A stretch of DNA of 64,000 nt from Frigoribacterium faeni. Lineage in GTDB: Bacteria > Actinomycetota > Actinomycetes > Actinomycetales > Microbacteriaceae. This document shows positions 44,520 to 55,365 of the stretch, piece by piece; the stretch's first letter is position 1; each line of letters starts with the position of its first letter. The stretch is taken from NCBI RefSeq assembly GCF_007988805.1, contig NZ_BJUV01000007.1, forward strand, positions 1 through 64,000, read 5' to 3'. The notes under the pieces were generated by a model. It was not told the origin of the DNA, did not search any database, and saw only the letters and a program-made list of their open reading frames with translations. Both the position numbers and the translations under genes were made by a program.

Positions 44520-47500
44520 TCAGCGCTCGTCGGTCGACGCCCTGGGATGCCCGACGGCCTCGGCGGGCCCGAACCGGAACACGGGCAGGGTCTCGGCGTC
44601 GAAGCCGGCGGCCTTCTGGGTGAACTCGAGCGAGTAGACGTGCTCGGGCCCGAACCGGCGGCTGAAGGTCCAGTCGCCGTCCGCGTCGGCGACGGGCGTC
44701 GCGATGCGGGTGCCCGAGGTCGTCACGACCTCGATGGTCGCGAACGGCGTCGCCCGCCCGGAGAACGTCGTGTCGGCGTCTCGGTCGTAGCCCTCCCCGG
44801 GCGCGGGGGAGACGATCTCGAGGCCGCGCCAGACCGGGGCCTTGAGCGTCAGGGTCGTCCGATCCGTCTCGCCGGCGCGCTCCTGCACGATCGTCAGCGC
44901 GTAGTCGCTCCGCGGTCCGTAGTCGCGCTGCACCGCCCAGCGGCCGTCGACCCCGACCTCGGCGGTGCCCATCGCGCCGCCCCACTGGTTCGTGACGGTG
45001 ATGTTCGCCCCCGCCGTGGCCGTGCCCCCGAGGACCAGCGGGCCCGGGCGGTAGGTGTCGCCGTCACGGTGCGTGGTCACCTCGATCGGGGCCAGCGGGA
45101 TGTCGGGTGCCCAGACGAAGCGGACGTCGTCGCCCTGGCCGGTCGTCGCGGCCTGCGTGAGGGTGATGGCGTAGGTGCGGACCGGACCGTATGCGCGGAC
45201 GGTGGACCAGCTGCCGTCGGCCGTCACCCGGGTGCGGAACAGCTCGGCGCCCAGATCGGTGGTGGCCACGACCTCCGTGTGCGGTGTGGCGACGCCGCGG
45301 AACTCGGTCGGCTCGTACGGTCGGTAGCGATCGCCGACCTCCGGGCTGATCAGCTGCAGCTGCCGCCAGGCGGGTGCGCGCAGTCCGAGCCGGATCGTGT
45401 CGCCGTCTCCGCCTCGGGTCTGCGTCACGGTCAGGGCGTAGTCGGCCCGGGGACCCATGTCGCGTCGCACGGACCAGCGTCCGTCGGATCCCACGGTGGT
45501 GCGGCCCATCGACCCTCCCCACTGGTTGGTGATGACGATCGAGGCCCGCGGGGTGCCTGCGCCTTCGAGGGTGACCGGCCCGGGCACGTACTCGCCGCCG
45601 TCGATGTGGCTGGTGACCGTCGTCGGAACCCAGCCGATGACCGGGCTGAGCGCGATCCTGATCTGGTCCGGTTGGCCGTCCGGCGCCGTCTGGGCGACGC
45701 GCACCGTGTAGTCGGCGACGGGACCGAGCTCGGCCGGGGCGCTCCAGTCGCCGGTGGTCTGCGAGGCACGGGTCGCGAACAGGCGACGGTCCCACTGGTT
45801 GGTCGCCGTCACCCAGGCGCCGGGTGTCGCACGTCCTCTGAAGATCGTCGTGCCGGGCACGTACGTGTCGCGCGCGGCGTGGCTGGTGACCGCGAGGGGG
45901 CGGAACGACCCGAGCGGGAGGAGCGTGAACTCCGCGGAGACGGAGCCGCGCCCGTCGACCAGCGTCTGCGTCGCCGTCAGACGGTAGACGGCGGTCGGCC
46001 CCCAGGTGCGATCGATCGACCAGCGGCCCAGGGCGTCGGCCGAGGCGCGGCCCGCCTCGTTGCCCCACTGGTTGCGGACGACGACGCGGGCGTAGGGCGT
46101 CGCCGAGCCCGACAGGGAGGTGACGACGTTCTCGCGGTACCACCCGTCGGCGGGCCCGCCGATGGCCACGGGGGCGATCTCCTGCCGGGCGTCGGGGACG
46201 ACCCGCACCTCGTCGGAGGAGCGCACGTCGCCGCGAGCGCGCTGACTCACGACGACGGCCGTCTCGGCGTGGCCGGGGGCCAGCTCGACCTCAGCCGACC
46301 AGGTGCCGTCGGCCACGGGCACGACCACCGTCGTGTCGTCGGTCGCCACGGTCACCTCGGCGCCGTCCGCGCCCGTGCCGGAGACCGTCGTGAGACCGGG
46401 CGGCACCTGCCCGGTGGCGGGTGTCAGCAGGTCGACGGCGGCCCCGAGGTCGACCTCGACGCGGGCGGCGCCGGCCGGTGCGCCGTCGACGCTCTGCGTC
46501 ACGTCGAGCGCGTGTCGCCCGGGTCCGATGGCCGGGTCGATCTCGAGCGACCACGCCTCGTCGACGACGCGTGTCGAGCCGAGGGTCCGTCCCTCGGTGC
46601 TGACCTCGATCGCGGCGCCGTCGTGTCCGCCCCCGGACACGGTCGCCCGCGGCCCGAGCTCGCGGGGGACCGTCACCTCGGCGGTCACCTCGCGCGGTGG
46701 CACGGTGATCGTGACCGGGGTGGAGCCGACGGCGCGGAAGTCCGACGGCGTCCCCGTGCCGGAGACCCCGAAGCCCACCGACGCGGGTGTGCTCACCGCG
46801 ACCGACCAGCGCACCTCGCCGCCACGCGGGAGGGAGGTGGTGTCGTCGCTCCACGACAGCTCGAAGGAGGCGCGGCGTCCGTCCGTCGAGAAGGTCCCGT
46901 CGGTGAGGTCGAGACCCGGATCGGCCGCCCAGGTCCCTCCGGCGGAGCGCCGATCGGCGCTCAGGACCCGCTGCCCGGGTGCGATGCGCGTGCCCTCGGG
47001 CGCGGTGACCTCGGCCGTCCCCTCCAGGCGGGCGAAGGCGTCCCGGATGCCCACGCCGAACAGCACCGCCGTGTCACCGCCGCGTTCGAGGTCGACGGTG
47101 TCGCCCGCGACCGCGGTGATGCGCCCGCCGTCGACGACGTCGGCGACGAGGGTGGTGGCGTCGAAGAGGTCGCCGGCCACGATCTGCTCGACGTGGACGG
47201 AGTTGCTCCCGGGTGCGAGCCGGGTCGCCGTGAGCTGGAACGTGCCGTTGCCGCGGACGTCGGCGGTGATCCCGCCGATCCGGATCACCGCGTAGGGCGT
47301 CGCCGTGCCGACCACGACGGCGGTCCGGGCGATGTCGTTCACCTGGGCGATCCGGGCGTCGATCGAGCGACGGTCGAACCGCTGATCGGCGAGAGGTGCG
47401 CCGCCGCCGGCCAGGGACGGCCGGAGGCCCGTGCCTGGCCAGACCGCCGGATCGGCCGCCTGGACCCCGCCGAGCCTGACCGCCCCGTCGTCGCTCTGGC

Positions 47501-47915
47501 GGAGCAGGCCGTCGCGGGTCACCCGCCAGGTCGCCGACGGATCGGTGCAGGCCTCGGGCGAGGCGATGAGGGTGGGCTCCGACTCGGTCGGCAGCGGGGC
47601 CAGACAGCCGTCGCCGGTCGGCAGGCTCACCGGTGCGGCCGAGGCGCCGGGGTCGGGGAGGGTCACGCGGGTGGCCGTGGCGAGCGCGTCGGCGGCGTTG
47701 GCGTGGCGCGTGGCCCGGAACGCGTGTCGACCCGCCGTATCCGCTTCGGGGCTCTCTCGATAGGCGATGTAGTCGCCGCCGGTCGTGCGGAAGGCGAGTG
47801 CGCTGACGAAGGGGAGCGGGGTGGGCGTCGCCGCCTGCGCCGATGGCGTCAGCACGCCGCCGACCAGGAGCGCGGTCAGAGCGATCGCGCTCGCCGCCGT
47901 GGGGAGTCGTGTCAT
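44520..47915 (-). CDS. Large secreted Ig-repeat protein A
   Basis: The 1131-residue protein has a signal peptide (ending near AQA, about residue 30), a conserved N-terminal domain (ALAFRTTGGDYIAYRES), two to three Ig-like domains with ELTAPEGT-type motifs, then six tandem repeats of about 91 residues from residue 583 to the end. Repeat motifs are VTSHxDGxxYxPG, TNQWGG, DGRWSVxRxxGP and YALTVTQ. It has no LPXTG or membrane anchor. Function is unknown; adhesin or matrix protein is the best guess. The ATG at 47915 lacks a good Shine-Dalgarno; an upstream ATG at 47975 would spoil the signal peptide. It is a paralog of the 1273-residue protein at 48500-52321. Confidence 0.85.
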   Translation of the reverse strand: MTRLPTAASAIALTALLVGGVLTPSAQAATPTPLPFVSALAFRTTGGDYIAYRESPEADTAGRHAFRATRHANAADALATATRVTLPDPGASAAPVSLPTGDGCLAPLPTESEPTLIASPEACTDPSATWRVTRDGLLRQSDDGAVRLGGVQAADPAVWPGTGLRPSLAGGGAPLADQRFDRRSIDARIAQVNDIARTAVVVGTATPYAVIRIGGITADVRGNGTFQLTATRLAPGSNSVHVEQIVAGDLFDATTLVADVVDGGRITAVAGDTVDLERGGDTAVLFGVGIRDAFARLEGTAEVTAPEGTRIAPGQRVLSADRRSAGGTWAADPGLDLTDGTFSTDGRRASFELSWSDDTTSLPRGGEVRWSVAVSTPASVGFGVSGTGTPSDFRAVGSTPVTITVPPREVTAEVTVPRELGPRATVSGGGHDGAAIEVSTEGRTLGSTRVVDEAWSLEIDPAIGPGRHALDVTQSVDGAPAGAARVEVDLGAAVDLLTPATGQVPPGLTTVSGTGADGAEVTVATDDTTVVVPVADGTWSAEVELAPGHAETAVVVSQRARGDVRSSDEVRVVPDARQEIAPVAIGGPADGWYRENVVTSLSGSATPYARVVVRNQWGNEAGRASADALGRWSIDRTWGPTAVYRLTATQTLVDGRGSVSAEFTLLPLGSFRPLAVTSHAARDTYVPGTTIFRGRATPGAWVTATNQWDRRLFATRASQTTGDWSAPAELGPVADYTVRVAQTAPDGQPDQIRIALSPVIGWVPTTVTSHIDGGEYVPGPVTLEGAGTPRASIVITNQWGGSMGRTTVGSDGRWSVRRDMGPRADYALTVTQTRGGDGDTIRLGLRAPAWRQLQLISPEVGDRYRPYEPTEFRGVATPHTEVVATTDLGAELFRTRVTADGSWSTVRAYGPVRTYAITLTQAATTGQGDDVRFVWAPDIPLAPIEVTTHRDGDTYRPGPLVLGGTATAGANITVTNQWGGAMGTAEVGVDGRWAVQRDYGPRSDYALTIVQERAGETDRTTLTLKAPVWRGLEIVSPAPGEGYDRDADTTFSGRATPFATIEVVTTSGTRIATPVADADGDWTFSRRFGPEHVYSLEFTQKAAGFDAETLPVFRFGPAEAVGHPRASTDER

Positions 47916-47962
47916 GGAGGGGGTGTCTTTCTGATCGACGGTCGGAGTGATTCTCACGAGAC

Positions 47963-47990
47963 TTATTAATGACACATGTTCTGAGAATGC
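47963..47990 (-). promoter_or_regulatory. Shared promoter-region element, copy in front of Ig protein A
   Basis: An AT-rich element in an otherwise GC-rich gap. Its first 21 bp match 17 of 21 bases of the element at 52401-52421 in front of the paralog, including cores AATGACA and GTTCTG. Its last ten bases (CTGAGAATGC) recur exactly at 56832-56841 in front of the Wzz/BY-kinase gene. Confidence 0.55.
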
Positions 47991-48020
47991 GCGACACCGA
48001 TGGGGAGGACGTCGGAGGGA

Positions 48021-48449
48021 TCACTCCACGGCGGTCACGGTGTTCCCGTCTCCGTCGTCGACGACCTCGGGTTCTCCGCCGCGGTGCTCGACCGTGTTGT
48101 CCGCGCCGCCGAAGGCGACGTGGGTCACCTGGTCGACGACGATGGCGTTGCGGTCTCCTTCGACGACGAGCCGATCGACCGCGCCGAGCGTGATGCGACC
48201 CTCGACGCCGACGATGCTCACGGCCGGGCAGTCGCCCAACTCGAAGGGCCCGTCGAGTCCGTCGGAGAGGATCGTCGCGACGCCGTCGACGCATTCGTCG
48301 TAGACGGTCTCGGTCGCCTCGACCGACTCGACGGAGGGGCTCGGCGAGCCGGTCGCCTCGGTGTCGTCCGTGGTCGTGCAGCCGCTCAGGGCCGCAGCCA
48401 GCACGAGGGCCGTCGCGAGACCCAGCGGGCGGGCGATGCTCTTCTTCAT
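48021..48449 (-). CDS. Small lipoprotein with DUF3060-like domain
   Basis: The 142-residue protein is a lipoprotein (lipobox ALSGC) with a short Thr/Ser/Glu linker and a beta-helix-like C-terminal part with regularly spaced hydrophobics (VSIVGVEGRITLGAV, NAIVVDQVTHVAFGG, NTVEHRGG), which resembles DUF3060 proteins. GAGAGAGGAA precedes the ATG at 48449. It sits between the two Ig paralogs on the same strand. Its role is unknown; location suggests a surface partner. Confidence 0.8.
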   Translation of the reverse strand: MKKSIARPLGLATALVLAAALSGCTTTDDTEATGSPSPSVESVEATETVYDECVDGVATILSDGLDGPFELGDCPAVSIVGVEGRITLGAVDRLVVEGDRNAIVVDQVTHVAFGGADNTVEHRGGEPEVVDDGDGNTVTAVE

Positions 48450-48499
48450 GGGGGTTCCTCTCTCTGTGGTCGTGTGTCGCATGAGCCCGTCCGGATCCG

Positions 48500-51400
48500 T
48501 CACCGTTCGGCCGGGAAGTCGGCGGGCGCGAAGCGGAACCGGGGGTGGTCGCCGGTGACCCCGGCGGCGCTCTCCTGGGTGAGATCGATCAGGTACGCGT
48601 ACGACGGACCGTGGAACCTCGTGTTCGACCAGATGCCGTCGCGGTCCGCCGCCGTCTCGAACAGCTGCCCGCCGAGCGACGTCGTGGCTCGGACGATCGC
48701 GAACGGGGTCGCCCGACCGGTCATGGTGAAGGCCTCGCCATCGCCGTAGCCCTCCCCGGGGGCGGGGGCGACGAGCTCGATCTCGGTCCAGACCGGGGCT
48801 CGCAGCTCGAAGCGTCCGATCTCGTCCGTCTGATCGTCCCGGGTCATGACGAGCCGGAGGGCGTAGTCGGCGTCGGGGCCGAAGACCCGTCGCAGAGACC
48901 AGGCGCCGTCGGCGTCGACCACCGGGCGTCCCATCACGGTGCCCCACTGGTTCGTGATCTCGACGACGGCGCCCGGTGCACCGGTGCCGCGCAGTTCGAG
49001 CTCACGGGGCCGATAGGTCTCGCCGTCGACGTGGCTGGTCACGGTGAGGGGTGCCCACGGCAGATCGGGGGCCCAGACGAAGGTGTCGAGGGAGTCGGTC
49101 CGTCCGTCTCGGGCCTGCTGTGCGATGTCGATCCGGTAGACGTTGTCCGGGCCGTAGGCGCGCGTGTTGCGCCAGACGCCGTCGACGTCGGTCTCGACCG
49201 AGAACAGCACGTTGCCGGCCGCCGTCGTGGCCGTGACCGTCGAGTACGGGGTCGCCGTGCCGACGAACTCGCTCGGCTCGCCCGGTGCGTAGCGGTCGCC
49301 CTCGACGGGGCTCGTCAGGGCGAGCGGACGCCAGACCGGCGCCCGGAGCTCGAGCGTCACGACGTCGCTCCGGTCTCGGAACGTCTGGGTGAAGGTGACG
49401 TCGTAGTCGGCGCTGGGTCCGAGCTCGCGGCTGAACGACCACTCGCCCTGGGCGTCGACGGTCGCCTCGCCGATGGGCTGGCTCCACTGGTTCGTCGCGA
49501 CGACGGCGGCGGTGGGCGTGCCGGTGCCGGTGAAGGCGACGCTGCCCGGGCGATACGTCTGCCCGTCGACGTGGCTGGTGACCGCGAGGTCGACGAAGTC
49601 CAGCTCGGGGACGAGCTCGAGGGTGATCCGCCCGGTCGTGCCGTCGGGGGCCTTCTGGGTGATCGTGATCTCGTAGGCGGCGACGGGGCCGAGCATGGTC
49701 TCCGCGGTCCACGCCCCGGCGACCTGGGAGGCGCGGGTCGAGAAGAGCACGCGGTCGTACTGGTTGCGCGCCTCGATGTAGGCGCCCTGCGTGGCCCGCC
49801 CGGCGAAGGTCACGGTGCCGGGGACGTAGGTGCCCCCGTCGCTGTGGCTGGTCACGACGAGCGGCACGAACGAGCCGTCGGCGAACAGCTCGAACACGGG
49901 AGAGGTGGAACCGCGTCCGTCGACGAGGCTCTGGGTGGCCGTCAACGCGTACCGCGCGGACGGACCGAAGGCCCGATCGAAGGCCCAGTCCCCGTTCACG
50001 TCGGCCACGGCGGTGGCCAGCACGGCGCCCCACTGGGCGCGGATCTCGACCGTCGCGTACGGCGTCGCCGTCCCCTGGACGGTCGTGTCCGCCAGGGGCG
50101 TGTAGAAGTGCGACGACGGTTCGGTGACGACGACGCCGCGCAGCTCCTGCGGGCCGTCGGGCACGACCTGCGCCGCGTCCGTCGTCACGAGGTCGCCACG
50201 GGCGTGCTGCGAGGCGGTGACGGGGACGACCGTGTGGCCGGGGCGGATCTCGACCCGTGCCTCCCACCGTCCGTCGTCCGCCACCGTCGCCGTCGCGACG
50301 TCGTCGTCGGCGGTGACCGTGATCTCCGCCCGTGCCGCTCCCGTGCCGCGCACGGTGGTGAGTCCCGGCACGATCTTGCCGTTCTCGGGTTCGATGACGT
50401 CGACGGCGGATCCCAGGTCGACCCGGGCCTCGGCCCGGCCGAAGGGTCGGTCGCCGACGGTCTGCTCGACCACGAAGGTGTGGTCGCCGTGACCGATCGA
50501 GGACGGCAGGGTGATCGACCAGGTCCCGGCGACGACCGCGGTCCGCCCCAGGACGGTGTCCCCTTCGCGGACGGTCACCGTCCCGTCGGCGTCGCCGACG
50601 CCGGAGATCGTGGCCGGCCGGGTGACGTCGTCGTCGAGCACGACCTCGGCCGTCAGGCTCGGAGCGGAGTCGTCGACCCTGACGTCGAACGAGCCCTCGG
50701 CCGATGCCGCTCCGGACGCGCTGCGGACCAGGGCGGCCCCACCGTCGAGGACGTCCCCGGGGCGGACGTCGTCGTCGAGTGTCAGGCGGAAGGCCGCGTA
50801 CTGATGGTCGGCACCCCAGAAGGCGTCCGTCAGGTCGGCGGGACCGTCGATGGTGGCCGTCCGTCGGTCGGCGGAGTAGTCGATCCGGTAGTTCGTCTGT
50901 CGGGCGTCGTCGGTGGTGCGCCGCGCCTCCACGTCGGCGAGCCGGCTGCCCGTCGGAGCCGTCAGGGTCAGCGGGCCGCGGACCTCGGGGGCGCGCACGT
51001 CGCTGCGCCCCCAGTCGGTCGTGCCGCCGGGGACCGCGCCCCCGACGGTCGTGTCGATGGTCGCCGCCCCGACGACGCGCGTCGGCGTGCTGCCGACCGC
51101 TCGGTAGTCGCCCGCCGAGCTGTCGCCCCGGTAGACGTACGACATCTCCGAAGCGACCGGCGCCGCAGAGGCGGGGGTGTCGACGGACAGCGTGTAGCGG
51201 TAGTACTCGTCCGCGGCCAGGGTGCCTCCGTTCGAGGCGAGGTCGAACCTGAGGCTCCGCCCGTCGTCGCCGGGTCGGCCGTTCGTGAGATCGAGCCGGG
51301 TGTCGGGAGTCCACGTCGCCCCCTCGCCCGTCCGGTTCGTCTCGGCGGCGACGGTCGTCTGCTCGGGGGTGAAGGTCGATCCCTCGGGCGCGGTCAGTTC

Positions 51401-52321
51401 GACGACACCGGTCATGCTCGTGCGCGTCGCCCGGTTCTGCACGATGAACGGCACGTCGCTGCGTCCGCCCCGCACGAGGTCGACCCGAGCCGACGGTGCC
51501 GGGACCACGGTCCCGCCGTCGGTGACCGTGACGACGGCCGTCACGGTGTCCTGGTCGACACCGCCGACGCGCTGCGTCACGGGAATCCGGTTCGTCCCGA
51601 CGGCGAGGCCGGTCACCGTCAGGGACCACGCCCCGGTGGCGGCGCTCGCGGTCGTCTGCCGACCCTGCGCGCGGATCTCGGCGCCCTTGGTCGCGGTGCC
51701 GCCGAGGACGGCGGTGCGGGCGATGTCGTTGACCCGGTCCACCCGGACCACGAGCGGTTCGGCGCGGAACCGGGGGTCCGCCAGGGGGTACCCGCCGCCG
51801 GGCAGGAGCAGGGGGCGGAGCCCGGTGTACGGCCACTGGCCCTTGTCGGCGGCCTGGGTGGGCCCCATGGCCTTCGACAGGAGGCTGAACACGACCCGCC
51901 CCTCGGTGGTGACCGACCAGGTGTTCGCTGCGACCAGGCAGTACTTCGGGGAGGCGGACAGGGTCGCGCCGCCCCCGCTGCCGCCGAAGGGCATCAGGCA
52001 GTCGCCGCCGGCGAGTCGCACCTGGGCGGCGCCGCCACCCGCGTCGGGCAGGACGACCGAGTCGGCGGCCGCCGCCGCCGCGGCGTAGGTGGTGTGCGTG
52101 GTGGCGCTGAAGCTGCGCTGCTTCCAGAAGCCGGTGCTCGGTCCGGCCTTGTAGGAGATGAACCCGCCGGAGGGGTTCGAGAACGCGAGCGGGGTCGTGA
52201 ACGACCGGGCCGTCGCCCCGGCCGCAGCGGCCGACCCCGCGGGGAGGGCCAGCCCTCCGAGCAGGGTCACGGCCGCGACCGCGGCGGCGATGGCCGCTCG
52301 GAGGCGTGATCGATGTGTCAT
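48500..52321 (-). CDS. Large secreted Ig-repeat protein B
   Basis: The 1273-residue protein is built like protein A: signal peptide (about 1-34), N-terminal domain with TTPLAFSNPSGGFISYK, several Ig-like domains and six C-terminal repeats of about 91 residues from residue 728. The six repeats correspond in order to those of protein A (for example the second begins VTSHSDGGTYVPG versus VTSHAARDTYVPG). It has an additional middle domain (about 430-560). Two cysteines in the N-terminal domain could pair. No wall anchor is seen. The ATG at 52321 has GAAAGAA as a weak Shine-Dalgarno. Function unknown; secreted adhesin or matrix protein is inferred. Confidence 0.85.
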   Translation of the reverse strand: MTHRSRLRAAIAAAVAAVTLLGGLALPAGSAAAAGATARSFTTPLAFSNPSGGFISYKAGPSTGFWKQRSFSATTHTTYAAAAAAADSVVLPDAGGGAAQVRLAGGDCLMPFGGSGGGATLSASPKYCLVAANTWSVTTEGRVVFSLLSKAMGPTQAADKGQWPYTGLRPLLLPGGGYPLADPRFRAEPLVVRVDRVNDIARTAVLGGTATKGAEIRAQGRQTTASAATGAWSLTVTGLAVGTNRIPVTQRVGGVDQDTVTAVVTVTDGGTVVPAPSARVDLVRGGRSDVPFIVQNRATRTSMTGVVELTAPEGSTFTPEQTTVAAETNRTGEGATWTPDTRLDLTNGRPGDDGRSLRFDLASNGGTLAADEYYRYTLSVDTPASAAPVASEMSYVYRGDSSAGDYRAVGSTPTRVVGAATIDTTVGGAVPGGTTDWGRSDVRAPEVRGPLTLTAPTGSRLADVEARRTTDDARQTNYRIDYSADRRTATIDGPADLTDAFWGADHQYAAFRLTLDDDVRPGDVLDGGAALVRSASGAASAEGSFDVRVDDSAPSLTAEVVLDDDVTRPATISGVGDADGTVTVREGDTVLGRTAVVAGTWSITLPSSIGHGDHTFVVEQTVGDRPFGRAEARVDLGSAVDVIEPENGKIVPGLTTVRGTGAARAEITVTADDDVATATVADDGRWEARVEIRPGHTVVPVTASQHARGDLVTTDAAQVVPDGPQELRGVVVTEPSSHFYTPLADTTVQGTATPYATVEIRAQWGAVLATAVADVNGDWAFDRAFGPSARYALTATQSLVDGRGSTSPVFELFADGSFVPLVVTSHSDGGTYVPGTVTFAGRATQGAYIEARNQYDRVLFSTRASQVAGAWTAETMLGPVAAYEITITQKAPDGTTGRITLELVPELDFVDLAVTSHVDGQTYRPGSVAFTGTGTPTAAVVATNQWSQPIGEATVDAQGEWSFSRELGPSADYDVTFTQTFRDRSDVVTLELRAPVWRPLALTSPVEGDRYAPGEPSEFVGTATPYSTVTATTAAGNVLFSVETDVDGVWRNTRAYGPDNVYRIDIAQQARDGRTDSLDTFVWAPDLPWAPLTVTSHVDGETYRPRELELRGTGAPGAVVEITNQWGTVMGRPVVDADGAWSLRRVFGPDADYALRLVMTRDDQTDEIGRFELRAPVWTEIELVAPAPGEGYGDGEAFTMTGRATPFAIVRATTSLGGQLFETAADRDGIWSNTRFHGPSYAYLIDLTQESAAGVTGDHPRFRFAPADFPAER

Positions 52322-52400
52322 GAGGTTCTTTCGTGGAGGTCGCGCAGGCGACGGGCGGACAGGGCGTGCGAATGACAGATGTCTGCACGGATATTCCACG

Positions 52401-52421
52401 TTATCAATGACATTCGTTCTG
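52401..52421 (-). promoter_or_regulatory. Shared promoter-region element, copy in front of Ig protein B
   Basis: Matches 17 of 21 bases of the element at 47963-47983, with the same spacing of AATGACA and GTTCTG. Next to it, GATATTCCA (52390-52398) recurs at 56817-56825 upstream of the Wzz/BY-kinase gene. Confidence 0.55.
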
Positions 52422-52458
52422 CTCTACCCGCATTGCCAAACGGTGATCCCCGGGTAAA

Positions 52459-52479
52459 CTTGAGTCCGATCAACTCAAG
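52459..52479. promoter_or_regulatory. HAIR element (HspR operator) upstream of clpB
   Basis: Perfect CTTGAGT-N7-ACTCAAG, ending 19 nt before the clpB start codon. It should place clpB under HspR together with the dnaK operon. Confidence 0.95.
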
Positions 52480-52498
52480 TTCTGCGAAAGGCTTCGAC

Positions 52499-54688
<2,190 letters not shown>

Positions 54689-54700
54689 GGAGCGGCGCTG

Positions 54701-55318
54701 CTAGAGCCGACGGGCGGCGGCCACGAATTCGCGGATGAGCCCGAGGTCCTTCACTCCGCGCGAGGACTCGACTCCCGAGCTCACGTCGACCCCGACGGGC
54801 CCGAGTTCGCCGACCAGGCGCTCGACGTTGTCCGGGGCGAGTCCGCCCGCCAGGATCCACGGTCGGTGGGGTGGAGCGGCGAGGAGCGGGGCGGCGTCGA
54901 ACGTCGCCCCGGCACCGGGGTCCGCCGCGTCGATCAGCAGGGCGTCCTCGGCGAAGGCGACCCGCGCCTCCTCGGGCTCGGCGGCGTAGGCGCCGGCGTC
55001 GACGGCTCGGATGACGCGGAACCCCGCCGCGCGGGCCGCCGCGACGTCCGACGGCGTCTCGTCGCCGTGCAGCTGGACGGACCGCACACCCGACCGGACG
55101 GCGAGGTCGAGGACCTCGCCGAGGGGCTGGCCCCGGAACACCCCGACCGTCTCGACCGTGGGCGGCACGCGTTCGGCGAGCCGTCGTGCGCTCGGGGCGT
55201 CGAGGGTCCGAGGGCTTCCCGGCGCGAGGACGAAGCCGACGGCGTCGGCACCGGCCGCGACGGAGGTCTCGACGGCGTCGACGGTCGTCAGTCCGCAGAT
55301 CTTCACCCAGATGCTCAT
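54701..55318 (-). CDS. trpF: Phosphoribosylanthranilate isomerase
   Basis: The 205-residue TIM barrel converts N-(5-phosphoribosyl)anthranilate to CdRP in tryptophan synthesis. The catalytic Cys8 is in VKICGLTT, the catalytic Asp in ALLIDAADPGAG, and phosphate-binding motifs LAGGLAPDNV and VDVSSGVESSRG are intact. No other trp gene is nearby, so trpF is detached from the trp operon. CAGACT ends 7 nt before the ATG at 55318 and no Shine-Dalgarno is visible, so it may be leaderless. A dispersed-word copy encodes EEARV inside the gene. Confidence 0.95.
   Translation of the reverse strand: MSIWVKICGLTTVDAVETSVAAGADAVGFVLAPGSPRTLDAPSARRLAERVPPTVETVGVFRGQPLGEVLDLAVRSGVRSVQLHGDETPSDVAAARAAGFRVIRAVDAGAYAAEPEEARVAFAEDALLIDAADPGAGATFDAAPLLAAPPHRPWILAGGLAPDNVERLVGELGPVGVDVSSGVESSRGVKDLGLIREFVAAARRL
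54959..54972 (-). repeat. 14-bp dispersed word, copy 8
   Basis: Exact word inside trpF, encoding EEARV on the gene's strand. Confidence 0.8.
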
Positions 55319-55365
55319 GCCCACCAGTCTGTCGAACCCGGCTGGACGAGGTGCGCCGTCGACGG

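Noticed and set aside
44112-52309. Very long plus-strand open frames opposite the two Ig-protein genes (1285 and 1254 codons)
   Set aside because: They are antisense shadows caused by high GC. Their translations are Arg/Gly/Asp-rich with no domains, while the minus-strand frames give signal peptides and clear repeats.
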